A stretch of 64,000 nt of DNA from Streptomyces sp. CB02058 (GTDB lineage Bacteria; Actinomycetota; Actinomycetes; Streptomycetales; Streptomycetaceae), in NCBI RefSeq assembly GCF_001905505.1, contig NZ_LIPG01000001.1, forward strand, positions 682,001 through 746,000, in the 5' to 3' direction. Positions within the stretch are counted from its first letter, which is position 1. Each line of letters opens with the position of its first letter. Under the pieces are notes generated by a model. That model was not told the DNA's origin, made no database searches, and saw only the letters and a program-made list of their open reading frames with translations. Position numbers and translations under genes: made by a program. Of the stretch, positions 42,188 to 51,406 are shown in pieces.

Positions 42188-43417
42188 ATGACCTTCCGTA
42201 CGTCGGCCCCCTTCCCTCCTCTCATCCTCGACGACATCCGAGGGGCGCAGAAGATGCTGTCCGGGGTGGCCAGAACGACCGGGATGGAGGGCAGCCGTCA
42301 TCTGAGCGCGCTCGTCGGAGCGCCCGTCCACTTCAAGTGCGAGAACCTCCAGCGCACCGGTTCGTTCAAACTGCGCGGCGCGTACGTACGGATCGCGGGC
42401 CTCAGCCCCGTCGAACGGGCCGCCGGCGTCGTGGCCGCGAGTGCCGGAAACCATGCGCAGGGTGTCGCACTCGCCTCTTCGCTGCTCGGCGTACGTTCTA
42501 CGGTCTTCATGCCGGTCGGCGCCCCCCTCCCCAAGGTCGCCGCGACCCGTGAGTACGGTGCCGAGGTGCGGCTGCACGGGCATGTGGTGGACGAGACCCT
42601 CGCCGCCGCCCAGGAGTACGCGGAGCAGACGGGGGCCGTCTTCATCCACCCCTTCGACCACCCGGACGTCATCGCGGGCCAGGGCACGGTGGGCCTGGAG
42701 ATCCTGGAGCAGTGCCCCGAGGTCCGCACGATCGTCGTGGGCATCGGCGGGGGCGGGCTCGCGGCCGGCATCGCCGTGGCGGTGAAGGCGCTGCGCCCCG
42801 ACGTCAGGATCGTCGGCGTCCAGGCGGCGGGTGCGGCGGCCTTCCCGCCCTCACTGACGGCCGGGCATCCGGTGGCGCTCGACTCGGTGCAGACCATGGC
42901 CGACGGGATCAAGGTGGGGCGCCCCGGCGATCTCACGTTCCCGCTGGTCCAGGAGCTGGTGGACGAGGTCCGCACGGTCTCCGAGGACGAGCTCTCCAGC
43001 GCCCTGCTGCTGTGCCTGGAACGGGCCAAGATGGTCGTGGAGCCGGCCGGGGCGATCCCCGTGGCGGCACTGCTCAGCGATCCGAAGGCGTTCCGCGGGC
43101 CCGTCGTCGCCGTGCTGTCGGGCGGCAATGTGGACCCCCTGCTGATACAGCGCATCCTGACGCACGGCATGGTCGCGGCGGGCCGCTACCTGAGCCTGCG
43201 GCTCCGGCTCACCGACCGGCCCGGCGCACTGGCCGCGATGCTCACCACCCTGTCCGTCGCCGACGCCAACGTGCTCGACATCCAGCACGTACGGACCGAT
43301 CCGCGGCTCGGGCTCACCGAGGCGGAGGTGGAACTCCACCTGGAGACCAAGGGACCGGAGCACTGCGAGGAGGTCGCCGCGGCGCTGCGGGACGCGGGCT
43401 ACACGGTGAGGGCCTGA
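42188..43417 (+). CDS. ilvA: Threonine ammonia-lyase (catabolic type with ACT domain)
   Basis: A 409-residue PLP enzyme turning threonine into 2-oxobutyrate. Lys61 in GSFKLRGAY binds PLP; SAGNHAQGVA, GGGGLAAG and VLSGGNVDP are the usual cofactor and phosphate sites. A single C-terminal ACT domain (about 330-409, RLRLTDRPGALAAMLTTLSVADANVLDI) marks the shorter, single-ACT form found in actinomycetes. ATG 42188 is chosen by homology. The frame's upstream extension is part of the divergent promoter region. Confidence 0.9.
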   Translation: MTFRTSAPFPPLILDDIRGAQKMLSGVARTTGMEGSRHLSALVGAPVHFKCENLQRTGSFKLRGAYVRIAGLSPVERAAGVVAASAGNHAQGVALASSLLGVRSTVFMPVGAPLPKVAATREYGAEVRLHGHVVDETLAAAQEYAEQTGAVFIHPFDHPDVIAGQGTVGLEILEQCPEVRTIVVGIGGGGLAAGIAVAVKALRPDVRIVGVQAAGAAAFPPSLTAGHPVALDSVQTMADGIKVGRPGDLTFPLVQELVDEVRTVSEDELSSALLLCLERAKMVVEPAGAIPVAALLSDPKAFRGPVVAVLSGGNVDPLLIQRILTHGMVAAGRYLSLRLRLTDRPGALAAMLTTLSVADANVLDIQHVRTDPRLGLTEAEVELHLETKGPEHCEEVAAALRDAGYTVRA

Positions 43418-43608
43418 GACAGGAGGCGGCGGGGACGGGTGCAAAACCTGTTGTGGACCGCCGCTCGTCCCCATAGCGTGCACGCCCGTGCGGTTCGCGG
43501 CGGGGCGCGACCTCCCGTGCCGCCCTGCGGTTCGTGACGGGCGCGAGGGCACCGCGAATCCTAGGATCTGCTCAGGACGCACCCGAGAACCAACTGGGGG
43601 AATCCCGT

Positions 43609-44616
43609 ATGCCAGGCGCCATCTACGCCGAAGGCCTGGTGAAGACCTTCGGCGACGTAAAAGCACTGGGGGGCGTCGATCTCGACGTGCCCGAAGGTAC
43701 CGTCCTCGGTCTGCTGGGGCCCAACGGCGCCGGCAAGACGACCGCCGTACGTGTCCTGACCACCCTGCTCCAGCCGGACAGCGGCCGGGCCGTGGTGGCG
43801 GGCATCGACGTACTGAAGAATCCCAACGAGGTGCGCCGCTCGATCGGCCTCTCCGGCCAGTTCGCCGCCGTCGACGAGTACCTCACCGGCCGCGAGAACC
43901 TCCAGATGGTCGGGCAGCTCTACCAGATGAGCTCACGCGACGCGAAGAAGCGGGCGGGGGAGCTGCTGGAGAAGTTCAACCTCGCCGACGCCGCCGACCG
44001 CACCGCCAAGACCTACTCCGGAGGCATGCGCCGCCGCCTCGACCTGGCGGCGGCGCTCGTCGTCTCCCCGCCGGTCATGTTCATGGACGAGCCCACCACC
44101 GGACTCGATCCCCGCAACCGGCAGCAGCTCTGGGAGGTCATCCAGGAACTCGTCGCCGGCGGTACGACGCTGCTGCTCACCACGCAGTATCTGGAGGAGG
44201 CGGACCACCTCGCCCACGACATCTGCGTCATCGACCACGGCAAGGTGATCGCCCGCGGCACCTCCGACGAGCTCAAGGCCCGCACCGGCGGCGAACGCGT
44301 CGAGGTCGTCGTGCACCGGCCGGACGAGATCGAGCCCGCCCGCGCGGTGCTCACCCCGTACGGCAAGGGCGAGATCTCCGTCGCCGAGCACATGCGCAAG
44401 CTGACGGTCCCGGTCACCGGAGGGGCCAAGCTGCTCGCCGAGGTCATCCGTGACCTGGACGCCCGCGGGGTGGAGATCGACGACATCGGTCTGCGCCGCC
44501 CCACCCTCGACGACGTCTTCATCTCGCTCACCGGCCACGCCGCCGAGCTGGAGAGGAACGGCGCTAAGGAAGCCGCCGGGGCCCCAGGGGCCGGCGAGAA
44601 GGAGGACGCGAAGTGA
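43609..44616 (+). CDS. DrrA-type daunorubicin-resistance ABC exporter ATPase
   Basis: A 335-residue ATPase: Walker A GPNGAGKTT, signature YSGGMRRRLDLA, Walker B VMFMDEPTTGLDP and switch LTTQYLEEADHLA. SGQFAAVDEYLTGRENL and the C-terminal extension (GLRRPTLDDVFISLTG) are typical of the DrrA subfamily, which exports hydrophobic drugs. ATG 43609 has GGGGGA upstream. Overlaps the permease start (GTGA) and so is translationally coupled. No biosynthetic cluster is nearby, so a self-protection or lipid role is equally likely. Confidence 0.92.
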   Translation: MPGAIYAEGLVKTFGDVKALGGVDLDVPEGTVLGLLGPNGAGKTTAVRVLTTLLQPDSGRAVVAGIDVLKNPNEVRRSIGLSGQFAAVDEYLTGRENLQMVGQLYQMSSRDAKKRAGELLEKFNLADAADRTAKTYSGGMRRRLDLAAALVVSPPVMFMDEPTTGLDPRNRQQLWEVIQELVAGGTTLLLTTQYLEEADHLAHDICVIDHGKVIARGTSDELKARTGGERVEVVVHRPDEIEPARAVLTPYGKGEISVAEHMRKLTVPVTGGAKLLAEVIRDLDARGVEIDDIGLRRPTLDDVFISLTGHAAELERNGAKEAAGAPGAGEKEDAK

Positions 44617-45464
44617 CCGCCGTGACGGAGACACTGGCGCCGCGCAAGTCACGCGGTGCCCTCGCCCAGTCGGTGGCGGACTCGCTCGTCGTCGCCAAGC
44701 GCAATCTGATCCGCATGGCCAGGATTCCGGAGATGGTGATCTTCGGCCTGGTGCAGCCCATCATGTTCGTGGTGCTGTTCACCTATGTGTTCGGCGGATC
44801 GATCAAGGTCGGGGACTCCATCTCCCCCCAGGCCTACCGTGAGTTCCTGATGGCCGGCATCTTCGCGCAGACCGTCACGTTCGCCACCGCGGGCGCCGGC
44901 GCGGGCATCGCGGACGACATGCACAAGGGGCTCATCGACCGCTTCAGGTCGCTGCCCATGGCCAGGGGCGCCGTCCTCACCGGTCGTACGATCGCCGACC
45001 TCGTACAGACCGCCCTCACGCTCGTCGTCCTCGCGGGCGTCGCGCTCATCGTGGGCTGGCGGACCCACGAGAACATCGGCAAGGTGCTGCTCGGCTTCCT
45101 GCTGCTGCTCCTGCTCGGCTACGCCTTCTCCTGGATCGGCGCGCTGATCGGCCTCGTCGTCCGCACACCGGAGGCGGCCACCTCCGGCGGACTGATCTGG
45201 CTGTTCCCGCTGACGTTCATCTCGAACGCCTTCGTGGACGCCAACCAGATGCCGACGTTCCTCCGCTACATCGCGGAGTGGAACCCGTTCAGCGCCACCG
45301 TGCAGGCCTGCCGCGTGCTCTTCGGGAACCTGCCGCCGGGCTTCGTGACACCGGACGCCTGGCCCATGCAGCACCCGATCACGGCCTCGGTGCTCTGGTC
45401 GGTGATCATCCTCGTGGTCTTCCGCACGCTGGCGGTCCGCAAGTACCGCTCGGCCACCGCCTGA
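44613..45464 (+). CDS. DrrB-type ABC exporter permease
   Basis: A 283-residue ABC-2 permease with about six helices: EMVIFGLVQPIMFVVLFTYVFG, TVTFATAGAGAGIA, TALTLVVLAGVALIVGW, VLLGFLLLLLLGYAFSWIGALIGL, GLIWLFPLTFISNAFV and TASVLWSVIILVVF. The DDMHKGLIDRFRSLPMARGAVLTGRT segment is the conserved cytoplasmic loop. It forms the exporter with the ATPase upstream. GTG start overlapping that gene's stop. A 17-bp hairpin ends the operon. Confidence 0.92.
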   Translation: MTAVTETLAPRKSRGALAQSVADSLVVAKRNLIRMARIPEMVIFGLVQPIMFVVLFTYVFGGSIKVGDSISPQAYREFLMAGIFAQTVTFATAGAGAGIADDMHKGLIDRFRSLPMARGAVLTGRTIADLVQTALTLVVLAGVALIVGWRTHENIGKVLLGFLLLLLLGYAFSWIGALIGLVVRTPEAATSGGLIWLFPLTFISNAFVDANQMPTFLRYIAEWNPFSATVQACRVLFGNLPPGFVTPDAWPMQHPITASVLWSVIILVVFRTLAVRKYRSATA

Positions 45465-45478
45465 CCCCGGACCCGCGC

Positions 45479-45516
45479 ACGACGGAGCCCCGGCCACCAG
45501 GCCGGGGCTCCGTCGT
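45479..45516. terminator. Bidirectional terminator between the DrrAB-type operon and greA
   Basis: Perfect 17-bp stem ACGACGGAGCCCCGGCC (45479-45495) paired with 45500-45516, ACCA loop, between convergent genes. Confidence 0.93.
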
Positions 45517-45527
45517 ACGTCCGAGGA

Positions 45528-46025
45528 TCAGCCCTGGTACGGCTTCGCGGAGATGATCTTCACCGTGGCCTTCTTGCCGTTCGGCAGCTCGTACTCCGCT
45601 TCGTCACCCACCCGCTTGCCGTTCACGCCCGTGCCGAGCGGGGACTGGGGCGAGTACGTCTCGATGTCGGTGCTCGCGTACTCGCGGGAGGCGAGCAGGA
45701 AGGTGACCGTGTCGTCCGGGTCGCCGTCGAAGGCGATCGTCACGACCATGCCGGGCTCGACCACGCCGTCGTCGGCGGGGGCCTCGCCGACCTTCGCGTG
45801 CTCCAGGAGCTGGGTCAGCTGACGGACCCGGAGCTCCATCTTGCCCTGCTCCTCCTTGGCCGCGTGGTAACCGCCGTTCTCGCGGAGGTCACCCTCCTCA
45901 CGGGCCGCCGCGATCTTGACGGAGATCTCCGTGCGCGCGGGACCAGACAGGTACTCCAGCTCTGCCTTCAGCTGGTTGTACGCCTCCGGCGTGAGCCAGG
46001 TGACGTTATCGCTGGTCTGGGTCAC
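45528..46025 (-). CDS. greA: Transcription elongation factor GreA
   Basis: A 165-residue GreA. The N-terminal coiled coil (LTPEAYNQLKAELEYLSGPARTEISVKIAAAREEGDLRENGGYHAAKEEQGKMELRVRQL) carries the acidic tip DLREN that reaches the RNA polymerase active site. The C-terminal domain has VNGKRVGDEAEYELPNGKKATVKI. It promotes cleavage of backtracked transcripts. GTG 46025 is supported by GAGGAG upstream; the longer frame to 46115 is not conserved. In M. tuberculosis greA (Rv1080c) also lies beside DUF4307 and mca. Confidence 0.95.
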   Translation of the reverse strand: MTQTSDNVTWLTPEAYNQLKAELEYLSGPARTEISVKIAAAREEGDLRENGGYHAAKEEQGKMELRVRQLTQLLEHAKVGEAPADDGVVEPGMVVTIAFDGDPDDTVTFLLASREYASTDIETYSPQSPLGTGVNGKRVGDEAEYELPNGKKATVKIISAKPYQG

Positions 46026-46213
46026 AGGGTGCTCCTCGTCGGTGCTGGGAATACAAAGCAACGCCCTACCCCAAGCATGCGCTGCCACGGGTGGGCGAAA
46101 CAACGAGCCTAACAATTCCGCGCGAAAAGGGGGAGAAGGTAAACCGTCACACGCGCGTTCCCGCAGGTCGGCGCGGAAACGCGCACATCACGGGCGGCGC
46201 GCTCCCGGTGCGG

Positions 46214-46615
46214 TCAGCCCGCGGAGCAGGCGACGAGCTCCACCGCGGTCGCCCTGGACGTGGTGCGCAGGGAGACCACGTCGTCGATCCGCTCGGAGCG
46301 CTGGTCGAAGCGGAAGTCCGCGCGTCCCACCTCGGCGCCGTCCTCGCTCAGCGCGCGGACGGTGCAGTGCCCGTCGGCCTCCCGCTCCTTGCGGACCTCC
46401 AGATGGGCCTCGGCGCGAGTGTCCGAGACGACCTTGGACTTGATGATCTCGGCGCTGATGTCCTGGCCGGTGACGTAGTCGTAGCCGATCCAGCCGACCA
46501 TGCCGAGGAAGGCCACACCCAGCACGGAGCCGACGATCTTCAGCTTGCGGTCCGCGCGCTGGTCCCGGGACCGGCCGTAGCGCTCCTCGGGCAAGGCCTC
46601 GCGCACCGCCGCCAT
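46214..46615 (-). CDS. DUF4307 membrane protein
   Basis: A 133-residue protein. A basic N terminus (ERYGRSRDQRADRKLK) precedes one helix (IVGSVLGVAFLGMVGWIGYDY); the rest is an extracellular beta domain with two Cys, TVRALSEDGAEVGRADFRF and a final ELVACSAG. This is DUF4307, found in actinobacteria between greA and mca (Rv1081c in M. tuberculosis). ATG 46615 has AGGAGG upstream. Function unknown; conserved position next to mycothiol metabolism is suggestive. Confidence 0.88.
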   Translation of the reverse strand: MAAVREALPEERYGRSRDQRADRKLKIVGSVLGVAFLGMVGWIGYDYVTGQDISAEIIKSKVVSDTRAEAHLEVRKEREADGHCTVRALSEDGAEVGRADFRFDQRSERIDDVVSLRTTSRATAVELVACSAG

Positions 46616-46712
46616 GATCGTTCCTCCTGTACAGGGGATCGTGGAATTTTCCACCCCCCGGTTCAGTCACTATAGAAGCCGACCTTCGCGACCAATCACT
46701 GAGGACCGAGTC

Positions 46713-47594
46713 TTGACCGAGCAGCTGAGACTGATGGCCGTGCACGCCCACCCCGACGACGAGTCGAGCAAGGGCGCGGCCACCATGGCCAAGTACGTGT
46801 CCGAGGGGGTGGACGTCCTGGTCGTCACCTGCACAGGGGGCGAGCGGGGTTCCATCCTCAACCCGAAGCTTCAGGGGGACGCGTACATCGAGGAGCACAT
46901 CCACGAGGTGCGCAAGAAGGAGATGGACGAGGCCCGGGAGATCCTGGGCATCGAGCAGGAGTGGCTCGGCTTCGTCGACTCGGGTCTGCCCGAGGGCGAC
47001 CCGCTGCCGCCGCTGCCCGAGGGCTGCTTCGCCCTGGAGGACGACGAGACGGCGGCGGGGCGTCTCGTCGCGAAGATCCGCGCGTTCCGGCCGCAGGTGA
47101 TCACCACCTACGACGAGAACGGCGGGTACCCGCACCCGGACCACATCAAGACCCACACCATCTCGATGATCGCCTTCGAGGCGGCGGCGGACACCGAAAG
47201 GTTCCCCGAGGCCGAGTTCGGCCCCGCGTGGCAGCCGCAGAAGCTCTACTACAACCAGGGCTTCAACAAGCCGCGCACCGTGGCCCTGCACGAGGCGCTC
47301 CTCGCACGCGGACTGGAGTCCCCGTACGGCGAGTGGCTGGAGCGGTGGAAGGAGTTCGAGCGCGCGGAGCGCACGCTGACCACGCACATCCCGTGCGACG
47401 ACTTCTTCGAGATCCGGGACAAGGCGCTGATCGCGCACGCGACCCAGATCGATCCGGACGGCGGCTGGTTCCGGGTCCCGATGGACGTCCAGCGGGAGGT
47501 CTGGCCGACCGAGGAGTACGAGCTGGCCAAGTCCCTGGTCGCCACCTCCCTCCCCGAGAGCGACCTCTTCGCGGGCATCCGCGACAATGCCTGA
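46713..47594 (+). CDS. mca: Mycothiol S-conjugate amidase
   Basis: A 293-residue zinc amidase. The metal site is AVHAHPDDESSKG and, later, YPHPDHIKTH; GGERGSILN, VDSGLPEGD and KLYYNQGFNKPRT are family blocks shared with MshB but with the longer Mca C terminus. It splits mycothiol conjugates to release mercapturic acids, detoxifying electrophiles. The start is TTG 46713, with GAGGA 7 nt upstream; an ATG at 46734 would remove the first conserved strand. Divergent from DUF4307. Confidence 0.94.
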   Translation: MTEQLRLMAVHAHPDDESSKGAATMAKYVSEGVDVLVVTCTGGERGSILNPKLQGDAYIEEHIHEVRKKEMDEAREILGIEQEWLGFVDSGLPEGDPLPPLPEGCFALEDDETAAGRLVAKIRAFRPQVITTYDENGGYPHPDHIKTHTISMIAFEAAADTERFPEAEFGPAWQPQKLYYNQGFNKPRTVALHEALLARGLESPYGEWLERWKEFERAERTLTTHIPCDDFFEIRDKALIAHATQIDPDGGWFRVPMDVQREVWPTEEYELAKSLVATSLPESDLFAGIRDNA

Positions 47595-47874
47595 TATGTA
47601 CGCGACCCAGGCACTGACGCAGCTCGTCCCGTTCGCCGCCGATGAGCTCGACAAGAACAAGGTGACTCCCGGCGTCCTCGGCTTCCTCGTCTTCGCGGCG
47701 CTCGCCGTGGGGGTCTGGCTGCTGATGAAGTCGATGAACCGCCACATGGGCAAGGTCAACTTCGAGGAGGCCCCCGACCCGGCGGCGCAGGCGGAGCCCG
47801 CGGCCGACGGCGGGGACGCCCAGGCAGGCACTCCGAGCGCCGCGGGGGCGTCGAGCCCGTCCGGCAAGGGCTGA
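47587..47874 (+). CDS. Small membrane protein downstream of mca
   Basis: A 95-residue protein whose ATG overlaps the last codons of mca, so translation is coupled. A helix (VLGFLVFAALAVGVWLLM) follows a short N-terminal segment; a basic stretch (KSMNRHMGKV) places the Ala/Pro/Gly-rich tail in the cytoplasm. It corresponds in position to Rv1083 of M. tuberculosis. No function is known. Confidence 0.8.
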   Translation: MPDMYATQALTQLVPFAADELDKNKVTPGVLGFLVFAALAVGVWLLMKSMNRHMGKVNFEEAPDPAAQAEPAADGGDAQAGTPSAAGASSPSGKG

Positions 47875-48067
47875 CCCGGCACGGGCTGACCCGGGGCGCC
47901 TGCGCGGGCACGGGCCGGCGGGGCGCTGCGCCTCCGTGGGCGCGTTGCCGATGCAGGCGCGGTGACGGCGTGGGTACGGGCTGACGTGGCACGGGCCGGC
48001 GGGCGGGGCAGTGGCTCCGGCCCGCCCTGCGCCCTGCCCCGTCCCCCCGGATCGCCACGGCGTCGCC

Positions 48068-51000
48068 TCAGGGGCGTACGCCCACCGGCACCCCCATGAC
48101 CTCGCGGGCTTGCCGCGACGGGGTCAGGCCGAGGCGCCAGGCCTGCCAGCCGTCGTCCAGGTCCACCCCGCGGTTCAGGACGACACGGAAGGCCTCCGCG
48201 CAGTCCTCCAGCTTCGTGTCCCGCAGCGGGTGGGAGGCCTCCAGGAGGTCCGCCAGCTCCTGCTGGGCCACCGCCGTGCCCACCTCGCTGCCGCCCGGCG
48301 AGGCGTAGGGCAGCAGCGTGCAGCGCAGGAACGCCGCCCAGTCGCCGCCCCGGGCATCGCCGTACGACGCGAACAGGGTGATCGCGTCGCCGCACATCTC
48401 CAGGGCCTGCGCCGCGCGGTTGTTGCCGCCGTCGATCAGGGCCAGCTCCAGGCAGGTCCAGGCCTCCCCGTGGGGCACCCCGATCCGCCGGAAGTCGGCC
48501 CGTGCGTCCATCAGGAGCTGCCGGGCGAAGCCGGAGTTGCGCAGGTTCCCGGTCTGCGCGGCGCGCTGGTCGCGGGTGACCCGGCCCGAGTGGTGGCGGG
48601 CGCAGGCCAGCCCGTACACGTCCCGCATCCGGGAGAACATCGTGCGGGCCCGCTCCAGCTCCCGCACCGCCTGGTCGGTGTCGCCGTCCTCCTCCAGCGC
48701 CTGCCCCAGGTAGTAGCGCGTCCACGCCTCGCCCCGCGCGTCCTCGTTGCCCCGGTGCCGGGCGAGGGCGCCGCGCAACTGCTCCACCGCCGGTGCCGCG
48801 CTGCTGACGTCCCCGTCCATCAGCCGGGCCCGGGCCAGCTGGGTCAGCGCCCATGCCTCCCCGCGCTCGTCCCGGGTCCGGCCGTAGAGGTCCAGCGCGG
48901 TGGTCAGCTCCTCCTCGGCGCGGGTGACCTCGCCCATCCGCAGACAGACCTGGCCGAGCTGGAAGTGCGACCACGCCTCGCCGTGCAGCGACTCGCCCTC
49001 GCGGTGCAGGGTCAGCGCGGTGTCCAGGAGGGTCAGCGCCTCGGCCGGATTGGCCCGGTCGCGCTCGACCGCGGCCAGGGCGTGCAGGGACCAGGCACGG
49101 TCCTCGGCCTGCTCGGGCGACGCCTGGAGGCCGATCGCCTCCCGCAGCCGTGCCGAGGCCTCGGTCAGATTGCCCTGGTGGTGCAGCGTGATGCCCAGCG
49201 AGCAGAGCGCGAGGGCCGCGCCCGCGTCGTTGTGCGCCTCGCGGTAGAGGCCGACGACGGAGGACAGCGTCGTACGGGCCTTGTCGAGCTCGCCGAGCTG
49301 GCGGGCCGCGATGCCCGTACGCCACTGGACCGACCGCTCCAGGAGCCCCTGGTCGACCGCCTGCGTCAGCTCACTGATCTCGCCGAGGCGGTAGAGGTCG
49401 CCGCGCAGCAGGCAGTAGTCGCACAGGGCACCCAGCAGATGGAGCACCGCCCCCTGGTCGACGCCCTCCGCGTGCCGCAGCGCCGAGGTGATGAAGCTCG
49501 ACTCGTCGTCCAGCCAGCGCAGGGCGGCGTCCAGCGAGCTGAAGCCGTGCGAGCCGAACTGCCCGGCGCGGGTGGACATCTTGCCGTCCACCATGCGGAT
49601 CACGGCGTCCGCGAGCTCGGCGTAGTTCTGGATGAGGCGTTCCTGCGCGGCGGTACGGTCCGCCGCCGGCTCCTCGTCGGCCAGCCGGGCCAGGGCGAAG
49701 TCCCGTACGAGGTCGTGGAGCCGGTAGCGCGCGCCCCGCACATGGGACAGGAGCCCGGCCCGGGACAGCGTCTCCAGCAGCCGGCCGGCCTCTTCCTCGT
49801 CGGCTGAGAGCAGCGAAGCCGCGGCGGCGGCCCCCAGGCTGGCCCGCCCGGCCAGCGCGAGCCGCCGCAGCAGCCGCCTGGCCGGCTCGGGCTGGTCGGT
49901 GTAGCGCAGCCACAGCGCCCGCTCGACCGGCGCCACCGGACCGTACGCGCCGAGGGCGGCGGCGAGTTCGGCGCGGTTGCGGGCACCGAGCGCGGAGCCG
50001 GCGACGCGCAGGGCGAGCGGCAGCCCGCCGCACAGCTCGACGACGGTGTCGGTCGACTGGTAGTCGTACGGGCCGGCCTCCATCGGGGCCTCCCCTGCTC
50101 GAGCGGAGTCGAGAGCTTGGGGAACCTCGGCGGACTCGCGCAGCAGCTCCTCGGCGCCCGCCGCGTCCAGCCCGCCCACATGCAGATGGTGGACCCTGGC
50201 AGGGAAGTCGGCGGGCAGTTCGAGGGCCTCGCGGGCGGTGACCAGGACCAGGCTGTCGGAGCGTTCGGGCACGAGCGTGCGGACCTGGGCGGCGTCGGTG
50301 GCGTCGTCCAGGACGATCGTGACGGGGGTCCCCGTCAGATGCTGGTGGTAGAGCTCGCTCAGGCGCCTCACCTGCTGATCGGCGGAGGACCTCTCCCGGA
50401 ACAGGAGCTGTTCACGGGGCGCGCCCAGCCGGTTGAGCAGGTGCAGCAGGGCGTCCCGGGTCGGCAGCGGACTCTCGCCCGCCACGTCCCCGCGCAGATC
50501 GACCACGCACGCCCCGCGGAACTGGTCCTTCAGCGCGTGGGCGGCCCGCACCGCGAGCGTGGTGCGCCCGGCACCCGGGGTGCCGTGCAGGACGACGACC
50601 GTCGGCCTGGTCTCCGTCGCGGCACGGGCGGCGTGCACCCACTGGGCGATCTGGGCGAGTTCGGCCCGGCGCCCGGCGAACGGGCCCTCCGCGGCGGGAA
50701 GATGACCGAAGGACTGTTCGAGGAGTGAGCGCGTGCGGGCGGCTGCGCTGCGGTCGCTCCCGCGCAGCTGCGCCACCACGGACGCGGCGGCCTTCTTCGG
50801 CGGACGGGTCGCGGCGGTCAGCATGCGCTGCTGGTCGAGGAACGGGCGGATGCCCCGTACCTCCAGAGCCGTCAGCCACTGGAGCCGCAGCTGTTCGGGG
50901 CCGCCGGGCTGGTTCAGCTCGCCCGCCCTGCGGTGGGCCGCCGGCCAGTGGGCGGCGGTCACCCGGGCCACCGTCGCCGTGGTCCCCGCGACGGCGACGA

Positions 51001-51334
51001 CCGCCCCGGCGCCCAGGGCGAGCCCGGTGGCGGTACCGAGCGCCAGGTCCGCGCCGAAGGCCGCCGCCGCCGCGACTCCCGTCACCAGCAGGGGTGTTCC
51101 GAGCGAAGCCCTGCTGAAGCGCGCCGACAGCGGCTGCGGTTCCGTCCCCGCGGCGTCGAGCGCCCGGGTGTACGCGGCGTACTCCTCGGCCGCCCCCGCC
51201 GCCATCGTGTCGAGCGCGCCCCGCGCCCGCGCCAGCAGCGCCCCGGAGTCCGTCCGGCCCCCCGTCCGCCGCGCCTCCTCCTCCACGGCCCGTACCAACA
51301 GCCGTTCGGCTTCCGCCCGATGGCTGTCCCGCAT
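48068..51334 (-). CDS. Large STAND-type NTPase with TPR repeats and altered Walker A
   Basis: A 1088-residue regulator-like protein. Two hydrophobic segments (about 78-100 and 105-125) suggest membrane attachment. An NB-ARC-like NTPase begins near 219 (FAGRRAELAQIAQWV); its P-loop is GTPGAGRTT (251-259), with Arg257 where Lys is expected. Walker B is TIVLDDATD; a GLPLALRVAGSALG motif and RYRLHDLVRDFAL winged-helix segment follow. From about 600 to 1050 are TPR repeats (for example AGAALALCSLGITLHHQGNL, GEAWSHFQLGQVCLRMGEV). No DNA-binding or protease effector domain is seen. A palindromic repeat is inserted in frame at residues 405-415. ATG has AGGGGGA upstream. Confidence 0.85.
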   Translation of the reverse strand: MRDSHRAEAERLLVRAVEEEARRTGGRTDSGALLARARGALDTMAAGAAEEYAAYTRALDAAGTEPQPLSARFSRASLGTPLLVTGVAAAAAFGADLALGTATGLALGAGAVVAVAGTTATVARVTAAHWPAAHRRAGELNQPGGPEQLRLQWLTALEVRGIRPFLDQQRMLTAATRPPKKAAASVVAQLRGSDRSAAARTRSLLEQSFGHLPAAEGPFAGRRAELAQIAQWVHAARAATETRPTVVVLHGTPGAGRTTLAVRAAHALKDQFRGACVVDLRGDVAGESPLPTRDALLHLLNRLGAPREQLLFRERSSADQQVRRLSELYHQHLTGTPVTIVLDDATDAAQVRTLVPERSDSLVLVTAREALELPADFPARVHHLHVGGLDAAGAEELLRESAEVPQALDSARAGEAPMEAGPYDYQSTDTVVELCGGLPLALRVAGSALGARNRAELAAALGAYGPVAPVERALWLRYTDQPEPARRLLRRLALAGRASLGAAAAASLLSADEEEAGRLLETLSRAGLLSHVRGARYRLHDLVRDFALARLADEEPAADRTAAQERLIQNYAELADAVIRMVDGKMSTRAGQFGSHGFSSLDAALRWLDDESSFITSALRHAEGVDQGAVLHLLGALCDYCLLRGDLYRLGEISELTQAVDQGLLERSVQWRTGIAARQLGELDKARTTLSSVVGLYREAHNDAGAALALCSLGITLHHQGNLTEASARLREAIGLQASPEQAEDRAWSLHALAAVERDRANPAEALTLLDTALTLHREGESLHGEAWSHFQLGQVCLRMGEVTRAEEELTTALDLYGRTRDERGEAWALTQLARARLMDGDVSSAAPAVEQLRGALARHRGNEDARGEAWTRYYLGQALEEDGDTDQAVRELERARTMFSRMRDVYGLACARHHSGRVTRDQRAAQTGNLRNSGFARQLLMDARADFRRIGVPHGEAWTCLELALIDGGNNRAAQALEMCGDAITLFASYGDARGGDWAAFLRCTLLPYASPGGSEVGTAVAQQELADLLEASHPLRDTKLEDCAEAFRVVLNRGVDLDDGWQAWRLGLTPSRQAREVMGVPVGVRP
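50092..50122. repeat. Interspersed palindromic repeat inside the STAND gene
   Basis: A 31-bp element beginning CCCCTGCTCGA and ending TCGAGAGCTTGGGG (50092-50122). I recognise it as the kind of short inverted repeat scattered through Streptomyces intergenic regions. Here it lies inside a coding region and encodes part of PQALDSARAGEAPM without breaking the frame. Confidence 0.7.
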
Positions 51335-51406
51335 GCGTCCCCCTAGGTTCCGGTGCGTCCGACCCGACCAGCTGTCGTAGCCACCCAGTGTCCTGCGTAC
51401 GGGCCG

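Noticed and set aside
46188..49325. A 1045-codon open frame on the minus strand
   Set aside because: Shadow of DUF4307, mca and the STAND gene in another frame; low-complexity composition and no start context.
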